DNA of 5,417 nt from positions 1-5,417 of the forward strand of contig CAJWHX010000260.1 in assembly GCA_913040875.1 (NCBI GenBank), written 5' to 3'. Position numbers and translations under genes: made by a program. Positions 1 to 5,417 of the stretch are shown here, one piece after another (position 1 is the stretch's first letter; every line of letters begins with the position of its first letter). Source of the DNA: an uncultured Pseudomonadota bacterium (GTDB lineage: Bacteria > Myxococcota > UBA796). Below the pieces are notes generated by a model, which was given only the letters and a program-made list of their open reading frames with translations, ran no database searches and had not been told where the DNA came from.

Positions 1-2
1 AA

Positions 3-248
3 TTAGTTACTCATCAGACAGGACCCGAAGGAAGAGAAGTAAAAAGGTTATATGTTGAGATATCATCAAATATTGAAAAAGAGTTTTATTTATCTTGTTT
101 AGTAGATAGAGCTACTTCAAAAATTGCATTTATTTCAAGTGATCAAGGGGGCATAGATATTGAAGAGGTAGCAAGCAAGTCACCTGATAAAATTTTAACT
201 ACTAAAGTAGAATTAAAAGAAGTAATTTCAAATGATGAATGTGAATAA
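3..248 (+). CDS. sucC: Succinyl-CoA synthetase (ADP-forming) beta subunit, partial, both ends missing
   Basis: This is an 81-residue fragment read in frame from base 3 to a TAA at 246-248; its 5' part lies outside the window. It matches the middle of the ATP-grasp region of SucC, the TCA-cycle subunit that binds nucleotide and joins CoA to succinate with SucD. Recognisable family segments are [14 protein letters not shown] near the start, [11 protein letters not shown], and [17 protein letters not shown] full SucC is close to 390 residues and continues for well over 150 more after this point, so the stop is premature. The reading frame ends where the sequence changes to DNA of about 48% GC encoding a glycosyltransferase on the other strand. 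The stop is therefore most likely created by the junction and is not a natural end. The fragment is about 30% GC and lysine- and isoleucine-rich, unlike the genes that follow. The family call is firm; the source organism is not. Confidence 0.85.
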   Translation, partial: LVTHQTGPEGREVKRLYVEISSNIEKEFYLSCLVDRATSKIAFISSDQGGIDIEEVASKSPDKILTTKVELKEVISNDECE

Positions 249-555
249 CCGTTGGATGTAACTGCTCTACCCATCTTAAAAGGTGATCGTTTGTCTTTTC
301 ATCTCGCCAAGATTGAGACCATCTGTAGATGGGGCGATTCAAGCTGTGTAGTGTTCCCCAAGATTGTTGAGTGGATGTGATGGATATCTGTCTGAGCGAT
401 GTGTTGGAGGAGGGTGCTAAGGCATGAACTTCCCAGCCCTGTTTTGGTAAATGAGTGACCAGCTGTTCGATGACCTGACCCACACCACCAATCGTTTGAA
501 AGGGATGTCCGTGACACACCAGCAGCATTCTTTTGGTGATGGTTCCTTTGTTCAT
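202..555 (-). CDS. GT4-family glycosyltransferase, N-terminal fragment cut by the left junction
   Basis: The first ~109 residues look like the N-terminal Rossmann domain of a GT-B fold, GT4-type sugar transferase, which moves a sugar from a nucleotide-sugar donor to a lipid-linked or glycan acceptor at the inner membrane. Visible elements are the first beta strand and glycine-rich loop ([19 protein letters not shown]), helix [12 protein letters not shown], strand EVHALAPS, and PTVIHIHHL, the usual end-of-strand HxHH region. The remaining tail to the stop at 202-204 is antisense sucC sequence and is not part of the natural protein. The donor-binding C-terminal domain with its EX7E motif is missing, so this copy could not be active. 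The start ATG (553-555) overlaps the TGA of the upstream glycosyltransferase as ATGA, with GGTGAG nine bases ahead. A second possible start is the Met at 526-528, directly before LLVCHGHPF. Acceptor and sugar are unknown. Confidence 0.75.
   Translation of the reverse strand: MNKGTITKRMLLVCHGHPFQTIGGVGQVIEQLVTHLPKQGWEVHALAPSSNTSLRQISITSTQQSWGTLHSLNRPIYRWSQSWRDEKTNDHLLRWVEQLHPTVIHIHHLKLLLLILL
229..248. other. Left junction between AT-rich sucC DNA and the higher-GC glycosyltransferase DNA
   Basis: SucC-like protein on the plus strand runs up to roughly this point. Glycosyltransferase-like protein on the minus strand (ending TVIHIHHL) also runs into it from the other side. About 18 bases read sensibly in both genes, so the exact breakpoint cannot be placed and could sit in a short shared sequence. 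To the left of 229 the glycosyltransferase frame degenerates into a leucine-rich tail (KLLLLILL) that is simply antisense of sucC. Confidence 0.7.
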
Positions 556-1832
556 TGTGAACGTCTCACCAGAATGCTTTCGTACAGTTCAATATATTGG
601 TTTGTCATGTCGATGCTTGACAGAGGGGGAGTCGGGTTCCATTGTTCTGTAAAAATAGCTGTCATTGCGTTGGCGAGTTCCTTTTCACTACCCATTGTAT
701 ACAGGATACCATCAATCCCATCTTTGACAATTTCTGGGATGCCGCCACATTTCGGCGCGATAATTGGGCACCCTACGGCTTTCGCCTCCAGTAAGATGAT
801 GGGGTAATTTTCATTCCATAGAGATCCCATAACCAGTGCATCAGCCTTTTGCAGAAGCTCGTAGATCGTGTTGTTTGAGACTCCATCGATGTGTTTATAT
901 GGTACGGATATAGGTCCCTTACCGACAAACAAAATGGGTTTGTTTTCACTTGGAAAGGCAAGTTTGTAAGCCGAGGAGACTAGTTGTGGTCCCTTGTGGT
1001 GAACCATAGACCCCACAAACAACAATCCATCCCCTCCAATATGGCTGTTCCAGTATCGGTTTCTGAGCAGCCCATGTGGAATGTTTTGGACGTTTTTCCA
1101 GCCTTGTTCATGTGCTAGGTCTTGTAGGAACTTAGATGGACTGATGACTTCACATCGCTTAGCAAGTCTTGAGAACTGCTCATTTCGGGCGTGTAGGTGC
1201 TTTTCCGCCTCGATATTTTGGGGCAGTATTTCGATAGAGAATGGAGAACGCAATTTGTGTGGTAGGCGTTTCCACAATCGATGGAGTGTAGTGGGGGAGA
1301 TCACCGGTGACAGTCGTTCTGCGATTTGAATTAATAATTGACCGGATGTTGGAATCTGTGGACTCCATTGTGCGTAACAGGCGACACAATCTCCGGCACT
1401 TGGTGTTGTACAGAGGTGGGTCTGGTTGTGCAACAATGTTCCGCCAGCAGGACACCATCCCCACGCATCGTGTAAAGTCCACACCATGGGGCCTTCAAAC
1501 GGGATCTGCGAACTTAAAAACTGCGTATGCTGAATGTGGATTAAGTCGGTATCTTCAGGAATGAGTGACGTGATTGTTCTTTCAATTTCAGGACGCCTCT
1601 CTGTCGATGACAATGGCACAGTAGGTACATTGTTTACGATTCTGTGGACTGATATGCCCATCCACTCTTCTGACAAAACGACACCATGCAGTTGACCGGG
1701 CTGTCTTGTCGCTGAAATGACGGTTGTATTGTGTCCGGCCGCCACCATTTGTCGTGCAAGAAGAGCTGTATGCTGTTCGGTGCCAGCATTTTCAAAAGGC
1801 GGGAAGCCGTGAACGAGATACGTAATGTTCAT
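552..1832 (-). CDS. GT4-family glycosyltransferase, complete (426 aa)
   Basis: This is a complete GT-B fold retaining glycosyltransferase, probably cytosolic or membrane-associated, acting in surface polysaccharide or glycan assembly. Numbering is from the ATG at 1830-1832. The N-terminal Rossmann domain opens with NITYLVHGFPPFENAGTE (acceptor side, residues 2-19). It is followed by TLHDAWGWCPAGG (119-131) and a cysteine cluster (C127, C141, C149, C152) typical of a GT4 subgroup. The C-terminal donor domain has LLFVGSMVHHKGP (270-282), ILFVGKGP, and the EX7E motif with E341 and E349 in NENYPIILLEA, then CGGIPEIVKDGIDGIL. Length is normal for the family. An upstream in-frame TTG at 1890-1892 would add 20 residues lying inside the divergent lipoprotein gene; I prefer the ATG because family homology begins right there. 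No good ribosome binding site precedes it. It is the first gene of a two-gene minus-strand operon. The specific sugar cannot be told from the sequence. Confidence 0.9.
   Translation of the reverse strand: MNITYLVHGFPPFENAGTEQHTALLARQMVAAGHNTTVISATRQPGQLHGVVLSEEWMGISVHRIVNNVPTVPLSSTERRPEIERTITSLIPEDTDLIHIQHTQFLSSQIPFEGPMVWTLHDAWGWCPAGGTLLHNQTHLCTTPSAGDCVACYAQWSPQIPTSGQLLIQIAERLSPVISPTTLHRLWKRLPHKLRSPFSIEILPQNIEAEKHLHARNEQFSRLAKRCEVISPSKFLQDLAHEQGWKNVQNIPHGLLRNRYWNSHIGGDGLLFVGSMVHHKGPQLVSSAYKLAFPSENKPILFVGKGPISVPYKHIDGVSNNTIYELLQKADALVMGSLWNENYPIILLEAKAVGCPIIAPKCGGIPEIVKDGIDGILYTMGSEKELANAMTAIFTEQWNPTPPLSSIDMTNQYIELYESILVRRSQ
565..570 (-). promoter_or_regulatory. Ribosome binding site for the truncated glycosyltransferase
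   Basis: On the minus strand GGTGAG lies nine bases before the ATG at 553-555, inside the last codons of the upstream glycosyltransferase. With the ATGA stop/start overlap this points to translational coupling, and it supports the start at 555 over the internal Met at 528. Confidence 0.5.
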
Positions 1833-2637
1833 GAAGTGTGTACGTTGGTTGATGATTGTCGTATTGTGGGCGTTGAGTGGATGTAACCTCAATCGACTTA
1901 AACAGGCTAAGGAATCTTTGGATTCCCATGATTTGGCAGCTGCCGAAAAACGGTATCGTGCAATCTTGGAATCGAATCCGCAGGAAATAGAGGCCCTTGC
2001 AGGACTGGGTTGGACCTATCATCTGGCTTTGAAACGTGAAGATGCGCTCAGTCAGTTCTCCTATTGTCTTGGTATTGAACCAGACAACATCGAGTGTATA
2101 CGAGGAAAGTCGAGTGTGATCTTGGCTCAAGGTGATTCAAAGCTAGCGAGACTCTGGCTTGATAAAGCGTTGATGATTGCACCAGATGATCCAGAGGTCT
2201 TGGTTTCAGAAGCCATTTGGATGCTCGCTCAAGGAGAGATCAGTAAAGCCAGTCGACAACTTGAGATGGTCATTCGCAGAGTTCCGGACAACGGTGGATA
2301 TAGACTGCCATATGCCGAGGCGTTGCTCCGAGAAGGCCGGTCCAAGGATGCCCTAGAGCAAACTGAATTGAGTTTACAAAGTGAAATACCCAGACGTACT
2401 CAAGCGATGGTTTGGATTTTAAGAGCACGAGCACTATTGGCGATCTCTTCGTCCGCTGGAGAAGATTGTTCACAGTTGAGCACCATTAATGCATGGGTTG
2501 CAGAAGCTGAGCGAGCGCTCGGTGAGGCGGAGTCAACTGGCGTTGAAGTACCCAATTCAGCGATGATCAATCGGCAACTGGGGCGACGACGCACCACGTT
2601 GCAAGAGAAATGCCCAATGGGTCAAGGTGGTGGTTGA
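1825..2637 (+). CDS. TPR-repeat outer-membrane lipoprotein, possible pilotin-like protein
   Basis: This protein has 270 residues (268 if the ATG at 1831 is used). The N-terminus is a lipoprotein signal: a K/R-containing start (MKCVRW), the hydrophobic stretch LMIVVLWAL, and lipobox LSGC with the lipidated Cys at residue 20. Asn follows the Cys, with no Asp retention signal, which fits sorting to the outer membrane by the Lol +2 rule. From residue 54 there are four back-to-back 34-residue TPR units (54-87, 88-121, 122-155, 156-189), each ending in a proline-containing turn such as GIEPD, MIAPD and RRVPD. A weaker unit precedes them (about 21-53), and a further helical pair follows near 194-234. 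Size and layout resemble PilF/PilW pilotins, which assemble the PilQ secretin, and minor-pilin genes lie just downstream. A generic TPR lipoprotein is equally possible. The start at 1825 has GAG seven bases upstream; the start at 1831 overlaps the divergent gene least. Confidence 0.8.
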   Translation: MFMKCVRWLMIVVLWALSGCNLNRLKQAKESLDSHDLAAAEKRYRAILESNPQEIEALAGLGWTYHLALKREDALSQFSYCLGIEPDNIECIRGKSSVILAQGDSKLARLWLDKALMIAPDDPEVLVSEAIWMLAQGEISKASRQLEMVIRRVPDNGGYRLPYAEALLREGRSKDALEQTELSLQSEIPRRTQAMVWILRARALLAISSSAGEDCSQLSTINAWVAEAERALGEAESTGVEVPNSAMINRQLGRRRTTLQEKCPMGQGGG

Positions 2638-2712
2638 GCACCCGATTGACTCGTTAGAACAAGGGCTCATGACCATTTCTGTACTAAAATGTAAAAATTT
2701 GTCTTCAAACTA

Positions 2713-2721
2713 TGTTATATT
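2713..2721 (+). promoter_or_regulatory. Possible extended -10 promoter for the minor-pilin cluster
   Basis: TGTTATATT fits the extended -10 pattern TGnTATAAT with one mismatch. It sits in the AT-richer 119-base gap between the lipoprotein gene and the FimT-like gene, 35 bases before the ATG at 2757. No convincing -35 element stands 16-18 bases upstream, where the sequence is an A-run, and extended -10 promoters can work without one. I see no hairpin terminator after the lipoprotein gene, so read-through from it is also possible. Confidence 0.35.
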
Positions 2722-2756
2722 AAAAAATATCAGATCTGCTTTACCACACCTAGTTT

Positions 2757-3521
2757 ATGTATTCGACTGTTTTACCATATACAGCTCTTCGTCCGCTGCG
2801 TCTTTCTATTGGATGTTTGCCGAAGGTCTCCATTTTAAGGAGACGGTCTAGGCGAGCCTTTACCATGATAGAGATCGTCATTGCATTGGGGATTTTGACC
2901 GCCCTTGCTGGTATCGGCTGGGGAACGATGCAAGAGTATTTGCCGCGTTTTCGGTTGGTTCGAATTGCGAAGCACTTTCGTTCAGAACTCATTTCGATGC
3001 GTCAGATAGCAGTGCAGACCAATCGAGAAACTCGATTTCATCTTCTTGCACACAGTGGTGGTAACTGTACTGATCCAACCCAGTGGGGCGGGGCGTGGGA
3101 GATGTCTGTTGGTGATCAAGTGATGGGGTCGACGGCATGGGATCTTTTACCAGAAGACAGTATGGAAGACGGTACCGATGATGAACAAGGAGACGCTTTG
3201 GTGAGTTTCTTCGCTGGCGGGACACACTCTGGTAAAGACGTGTGCTTTCAGGATTGGGGCTTATTAACGGGGCCGTTTTCCGGTAACAATCGCGATTCTA
3301 TCGTCTTTTCTCCGAGAGGGTGGCTCCGGAATCCATCTGGAGATTTCAATGCGTATGGCTATATGGAGTTTCATTTTTACAATCAAGAGGCCACTCGTTC
3401 TGGTGTCATGGATGCTGTAAAAGTCCAGGTGAGTCGTGCCGGTATGATTCGATTGGTTAGGGTGCCTATGCCCCACAATTTTAATTCCATCGGTACTTCT
3501 GTTACGAGTTCAGTCCAATGA
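2757..3521 (+). CDS. fimT: GspH/FimT-family minor pilin (type IV prepilin)
   Basis: This 254-residue protein has a class III prepilin signal: basic leader RRRSRRA, then FTMIEIVIALGILTALAG (from residue 35), with Glu at mature position 5 (E39) and an N-terminal hydrophobic helix that holds the subunit in the inner membrane and later packs in the pilus core. The globular part has the GspH/FimT layout, including VSFFAGGTHSGKDVCFQDWG (149-168) and IVFSPRGWLRNPSG (182-195). Two cysteines (C104, C163) could form a disulphide. FimT/FimU-type minor pilins join a tip complex that starts pilus assembly. The residue before the cleavage site is Ala, where Gly is the rule. The leader from ATG 2757 is 34 residues, which is long. 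A TTG at 2817 would give a more ordinary 14-residue leader, and neither start has a clear ribosome binding site. An acidic stretch (131-146) is unusual. The last bases overlap pilV as ATGA. FimU is an alternative name. Confidence 0.85.
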   Translation: MYSTVLPYTALRPLRLSIGCLPKVSILRRRSRRAFTMIEIVIALGILTALAGIGWGTMQEYLPRFRLVRIAKHFRSELISMRQIAVQTNRETRFHLLAHSGGNCTDPTQWGGAWEMSVGDQVMGSTAWDLLPEDSMEDGTDDEQGDALVSFFAGGTHSGKDVCFQDWGLLTGPFSGNNRDSIVFSPRGWLRNPSGDFNAYGYMEFHFYNQEATRSGVMDAVKVQVSRAGMIRLVRVPMPHNFNSIGTSVTSSVQ

Positions 3522-4033
3522 AAGTGTTGTTTACGCCATCGCTCTTGGGTACTCGACGTAGCAGTAGAGGATTTACCCTTATCGAGATCATGGTGGCTTC
3601 CGCTGTGATGGGGTTCGCTTTGGTTGTGATGATCTCTCTTCATTCACAGGCTGTCAGATCCAATATGCATGCAAAGCGCATGACGGACTGTACCTATCTG
3701 GCTCAAGCACAGCTGGAGCAGTTGCATGCATTACCGTGGACCAGTAGTTCGACACCCTCTCAACTGGTGGATGCCGGTGTAGACAGTACATCTCCATGGG
3801 CATACTTTGAGCATCCAAGTGCTGGATCTCAGCCTCCCGCTCGGTCGTCAGGTAATGGTCCGACGACAAACTATGCCTTTGGTCCCTTGGCCTATTACGT
3901 TTCTTGGGACATTGAAGTGATGGACACAAACTCCACTTGGTTGAAGATGATGGTTCGCTGTCAGTATTTGGATCGTAGTTTCAATCAGTGGCACGGTACG
4001 ACCGTGTCCTCTTTTCGTTTTCGGGATTCCTAA
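3518..4033 (+). CDS. pilV: PilV-like type IV minor pilin
   Basis: This 171-residue prepilin has an 18-residue basic leader ending in Gly (TRRSSRG), then FTLIEIMVASAVMGFALVVMISL, a textbook prepilin peptidase site with Glu at mature position 5 (E23) and a membrane helix. The segment after the helix (AKRMTDCTYLAQAQLEQLHALPW, about residues 52-74) has the YLAQAQLEQL pattern common in PilV proteins. Cysteines C58 and C148 may pair. In known systems PilV is a minor pilin of the tip-priming complex with FimU, PilW and PilX. The start overlaps the FimT-like stop by ATGA, implying translational coupling, and pilW follows after three bases. The gene position (fimT-pilV-pilW) supports the name more strongly than the globular sequence does, since PilV C-terminal domains are poorly conserved. 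Confidence 0.85.
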   Translation: MKVLFTPSLLGTRRSSRGFTLIEIMVASAVMGFALVVMISLHSQAVRSNMHAKRMTDCTYLAQAQLEQLHALPWTSSSTPSQLVDAGVDSTSPWAYFEHPSAGSQPPARSSGNGPTTNYAFGPLAYYVSWDIEVMDTNSTWLKMMVRCQYLDRSFNQWHGTTVSSFRFRDS

Positions 4034-4036
4034 GTC

Positions 4037-5119
4037 ATGAGAGTTCGAACTTTTAACAGTCTTGGAAAGCGCAATCGACGTGGTTTTACCATGGTCGAGT
4101 TGGCGATTTCTGTTGGGATGGCCACATTTATCGTTCTTGGGATGTATGGGATTTTTACCATTCAGACGCAGCAACTCATGAATCAAGACATGCGGATGGA
4201 AATGCATCAGAATGGTCGTTTTGCCCTCGAGATACTCTCGAGATCGATACGAATGGCGGGTTTTGGTTCCCGAGGTACCATTGTTGGAGTGATGGGTGCA
4301 GGGGGCGATGGGAATGCGCAGGAGACTGTGGTGTCCTATGATGGCTACGGCACCAATGGGTCAGATGCGATTACGGTGGCTTACATGGAACCGTCGTTGG
4401 TGATGAATTCAACGTATGGAGCAATTCCTAGCTGTACGACCTCTACGATGGTGTTCAATCCAAGTCACCTCGATTACTTCGACAGACTGCTGCAGTTTCG
4501 ATCAGGTGATCTCTTGATGTGTTATGACTACGCGGCGATTGGAACCAACAATACGTATTTGTGGGCGATCACGGCAGATGCAAGTACGACGTCTCCATTT
4601 GGCACCATTAATGTTGATGCATCGGCTGCTACGCTGTCTGACTTCTCTGGCGTTTGTTCTGCTTCATCCAATATATCTCCGTCGATTCAATGTTCCAAAG
4701 GTCAAGTGATGACCTTTTACATCGATGATACCGATAATGCAATTGGACCTGGGACGCCAACTCATCCAGTGTTGATGATGGATCTGAACAACAACTTTCC
4801 GAATAACGATGATGTTCCATTGGTAGACAACGTAGAGGATCTTCAGGTTCAGTACTGTGTGGATGGTGGCAACAATGACACTGATTGCTCCATTTTCAGC
4901 AACTGGGCCAATGCTGTTACGACTGGAAGTGCAGATGATGTCTGGATGGTCCGAATTATGTTGGTATTGCGATCTCCCAAAGAAAACTTCCAAGATTTCA
5001 CGTGGTCGGGCAATGTTCGGCCCGCTGTCGGGAACAACACGGCTTCGTCAACGGCAGACGGATATTACAGAAATGTTGTTGTCACAGAGGTCACCGTTCG
5101 CAACAACCGTCTCTTTTAA
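4037..5119 (+). CDS. pilW: PilW-like type IV minor pilin, complete (360 aa)
   Basis: The prepilin signal is a 16-residue basic leader ending KRNRRG, then FTMVELAISVGMATFIVLGMYGIF, with Glu at mature position 5 (E21). After the helix comes EMHQNGRFALEILSRSIRMAGF (about 55-76), the strongest PilW signature. The C-terminal domain has VPLVDNVEDLQVQYCVDGG (260-278) followed by VWMVRIMLVLRSP (302-314), also typical of PilW. Six cysteines (C133, C162, C207, C219, C274, C284) suggest up to three disulphides in the periplasmic domain. A region rich in Asp and Asn (about 229-263) could be a metal-binding or flexible loop; that is inference. The length is within the usual range for the family, and the protein ends naturally at TAA. 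In well-studied operons pilX and pilY1 come next, but the sequence changes source about 30-50 bases after the stop, so they are not present here. Confidence 0.9.
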   Translation: MRVRTFNSLGKRNRRGFTMVELAISVGMATFIVLGMYGIFTIQTQQLMNQDMRMEMHQNGRFALEILSRSIRMAGFGSRGTIVGVMGAGGDGNAQETVVSYDGYGTNGSDAITVAYMEPSLVMNSTYGAIPSCTTSTMVFNPSHLDYFDRLLQFRSGDLLMCYDYAAIGTNNTYLWAITADASTTSPFGTINVDASAATLSDFSGVCSASSNISPSIQCSKGQVMTFYIDDTDNAIGPGTPTHPVLMMDLNNNFPNNDDVPLVDNVEDLQVQYCVDGGNNDTDCSIFSNWANAVTTGSADDVWMVRIMLVLRSPKENFQDFTWSGNVRPAVGNNTASSTADGYYRNVVVTEVTVRNNRLF

Positions 5120-5176
5120 ACCACTATTGTTCTTTGTTTACCTGCTCTAAATTGCACGCTCATTCATTTGCTCATT
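5120..5176. other. Right junction between pilin-cluster DNA and AT-rich asnB DNA
   Basis: pilW ends at 5119. asnB-like protein on the minus strand is recognisable down to about 5177 (GEVYNYVEIRNE) and then turns into a short unrelated tail ending in a stop at 5147-5149. The breakpoint therefore lies somewhere here. The heptamer GCTCATT occurs twice, 12 bases apart (5158-5164 and 5170-5176). No start of a pilX-like gene is visible. Confidence 0.65.
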
Positions 5177-5416
5177 TCTAATTTCTACGTAATTATAAAC
5201 TTCACCATTATAAGTGATACCTATTTTTCCATCGTCAGTCATCATGGGTTGTTGACCACTAGCAATATCTATAATTGACAGCCGACGATGACCTAAAATT
5301 GCTGATGTTTTGACTAGAATGCCCGAGCCATCTGGGCCTCTATGTGAAAGTTTATTAAGAGCTTTTTTCGTTCCCTCAATAAATCTTGTATGCTCTAAAT
5401 TTCTGTTTAATGAGTT
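5147..5416 (-). CDS. asnB: Asparagine synthetase (glutamine-hydrolysing), N-terminal fragment cut by the right junction
   Basis: About 89 residues are read leftwards from the window edge; the extreme N-terminus, with the catalytic Cys expected as the first mature residue, is just beyond base 5417. The fragment belongs to the class II glutamine amidotransferase domain, which releases ammonia from glutamine for asparagine synthesis or for amidation in cell-surface sugar pathways. Motifs in order are HRGPDGSG, LGHRRLSIIDIASGQQPM and ITYNGEVYNYVEIRNE, all strongly conserved in the AsnB family. After RNE the family pattern stops and QMNERAI precedes a stop. The rest of the amidotransferase domain and the whole ATP-using synthetase domain (some 500 residues in total) are missing. 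Composition is AT-rich, like the sucC fragment and unlike the pilin genes. Whether it is true asparagine synthetase or a polysaccharide-cluster homologue cannot be told from this part. Confidence 0.85.
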   Translation of the reverse strand, partial: NSLNRNLEHTRFIEGTKKALNKLSHRGPDGSGILVKTSAILGHRRLSIIDIASGQQPMMTDDGKIGITYNGEVYNYVEIRNEQMNERAI

Positions 5417-5417
5417 G

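Noticed and set aside
1390..1490. Zinc-finger-like cysteine cluster in the glycosyltransferase as a novel fused domain
   Set aside because: The WxxCP...C...C..C pattern after THLHD-like sequence is common in a known GT4 subgroup, so it is not a new fusion.
451..1564. Plus-strand open frames opposite the complete glycosyltransferase (451-807, 1081-1329, 1307-1564)
   Set aside because: They are antisense to a convincing, full-length GT4 gene and show no family motifs, signal or upstream ribosome binding site.
1792..2130. Minus-strand open frame of 112 residues spanning the start of the lipoprotein gene
   Set aside because: It lies opposite a TPR lipoprotein with regular 34-residue periodicity and in another frame from the glycosyltransferase; no recognisable motif.
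2638..2756. Rho-independent terminator or small RNA between the lipoprotein and fimT
   Set aside because: I found no strong GC stem followed by a T-run; the run TTTACC near 2741 has no hairpin before it.
4524..5150. Alternative plus-strand frames inside pilW (4524-4709, 4857-5150)
   Set aside because: They are shifted readings of pilW, rich in Arg/Met without domain signal, and the pilW frame carries conserved motifs to its natural stop.
5120..5180. Start of a pilX gene after pilW
   Set aside because: No ATG/GTG start followed by a prepilin-type hydrophobic segment is present; available frames end within about 15-25 codons and the DNA turns into asnB.
1..5417. The middle segment as a transposon, genomic island or prophage
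   Set aside because: No transposase, integrase, phage gene, tRNA target or matching terminal repeats were seen; the middle holds ordinary chromosomal pilus and glycan genes cut at arbitrary positions.

Overview
This 5.4 kb window looks like three pieces of DNA joined together. The outer pieces are AT-rich (about 30% GC at 1-240 and about 35% at 5161-5417, counted by hand). Each carries a truncated housekeeping gene: the C-terminal part of a succinyl-CoA synthetase beta subunit (sucC) on the left, and the N-terminal part of a glutamine-hydrolysing asparagine synthetase (asnB) on the right. Their composition and protein sequence suggest a low-GC bacterium, possibly a marine alphaproteobacterium of the SAR11/SAR116 kind for sucC. 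That placement is an impression from the residues, not a search result.

The middle piece (about 230 to about 5150, near 48% GC in sampled lines) comes from a Gram-negative bacterium with type IV pili, a proteobacterium in the broad sense. On the minus strand is a two-gene glycosyltransferase operon: a complete GT4-type enzyme (552-1832), then a second GT4 enzyme (from 555 leftwards) coupled to it by an ATGA overlap and cut off by the left junction after about 109 residues. Running the other way, with its start codon sharing bases with the first glycosyltransferase's start, is a TPR lipoprotein (1825-2637). A 119-base AT-richer gap with a possible extended -10 promoter follows. Then comes a tightly packed minor-pilin cluster in the classical order fimT/fimU - pilV - pilW (2757-5119). 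The usual next genes (pilX, pilY1, pilE) are absent because the right junction falls just after pilW.

How the genes could work together: FimT, PilV and PilW are minor pseudopilins that, in known systems, form the priming complex at the pilus tip. The TPR lipoprotein has the size and layout of a PilF/PilW-type pilotin, which helps assemble the PilQ secretin, but this is inference. The glycosyltransferases probably build a surface polysaccharide or glycan, and nothing in the window ties them to the pilus.

I see no RNA gene, CRISPR array, transposase, integrase or clear terminator. The most important point for a reader is that the contig is probably chimeric, by assembly or amplification artefact or less likely by real recombination. 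The most interesting biology inside the middle piece is the CATG start-codon overlap, the alanine at the prepilin cleavage site of the FimT-like protein, and the possible new pilotin.
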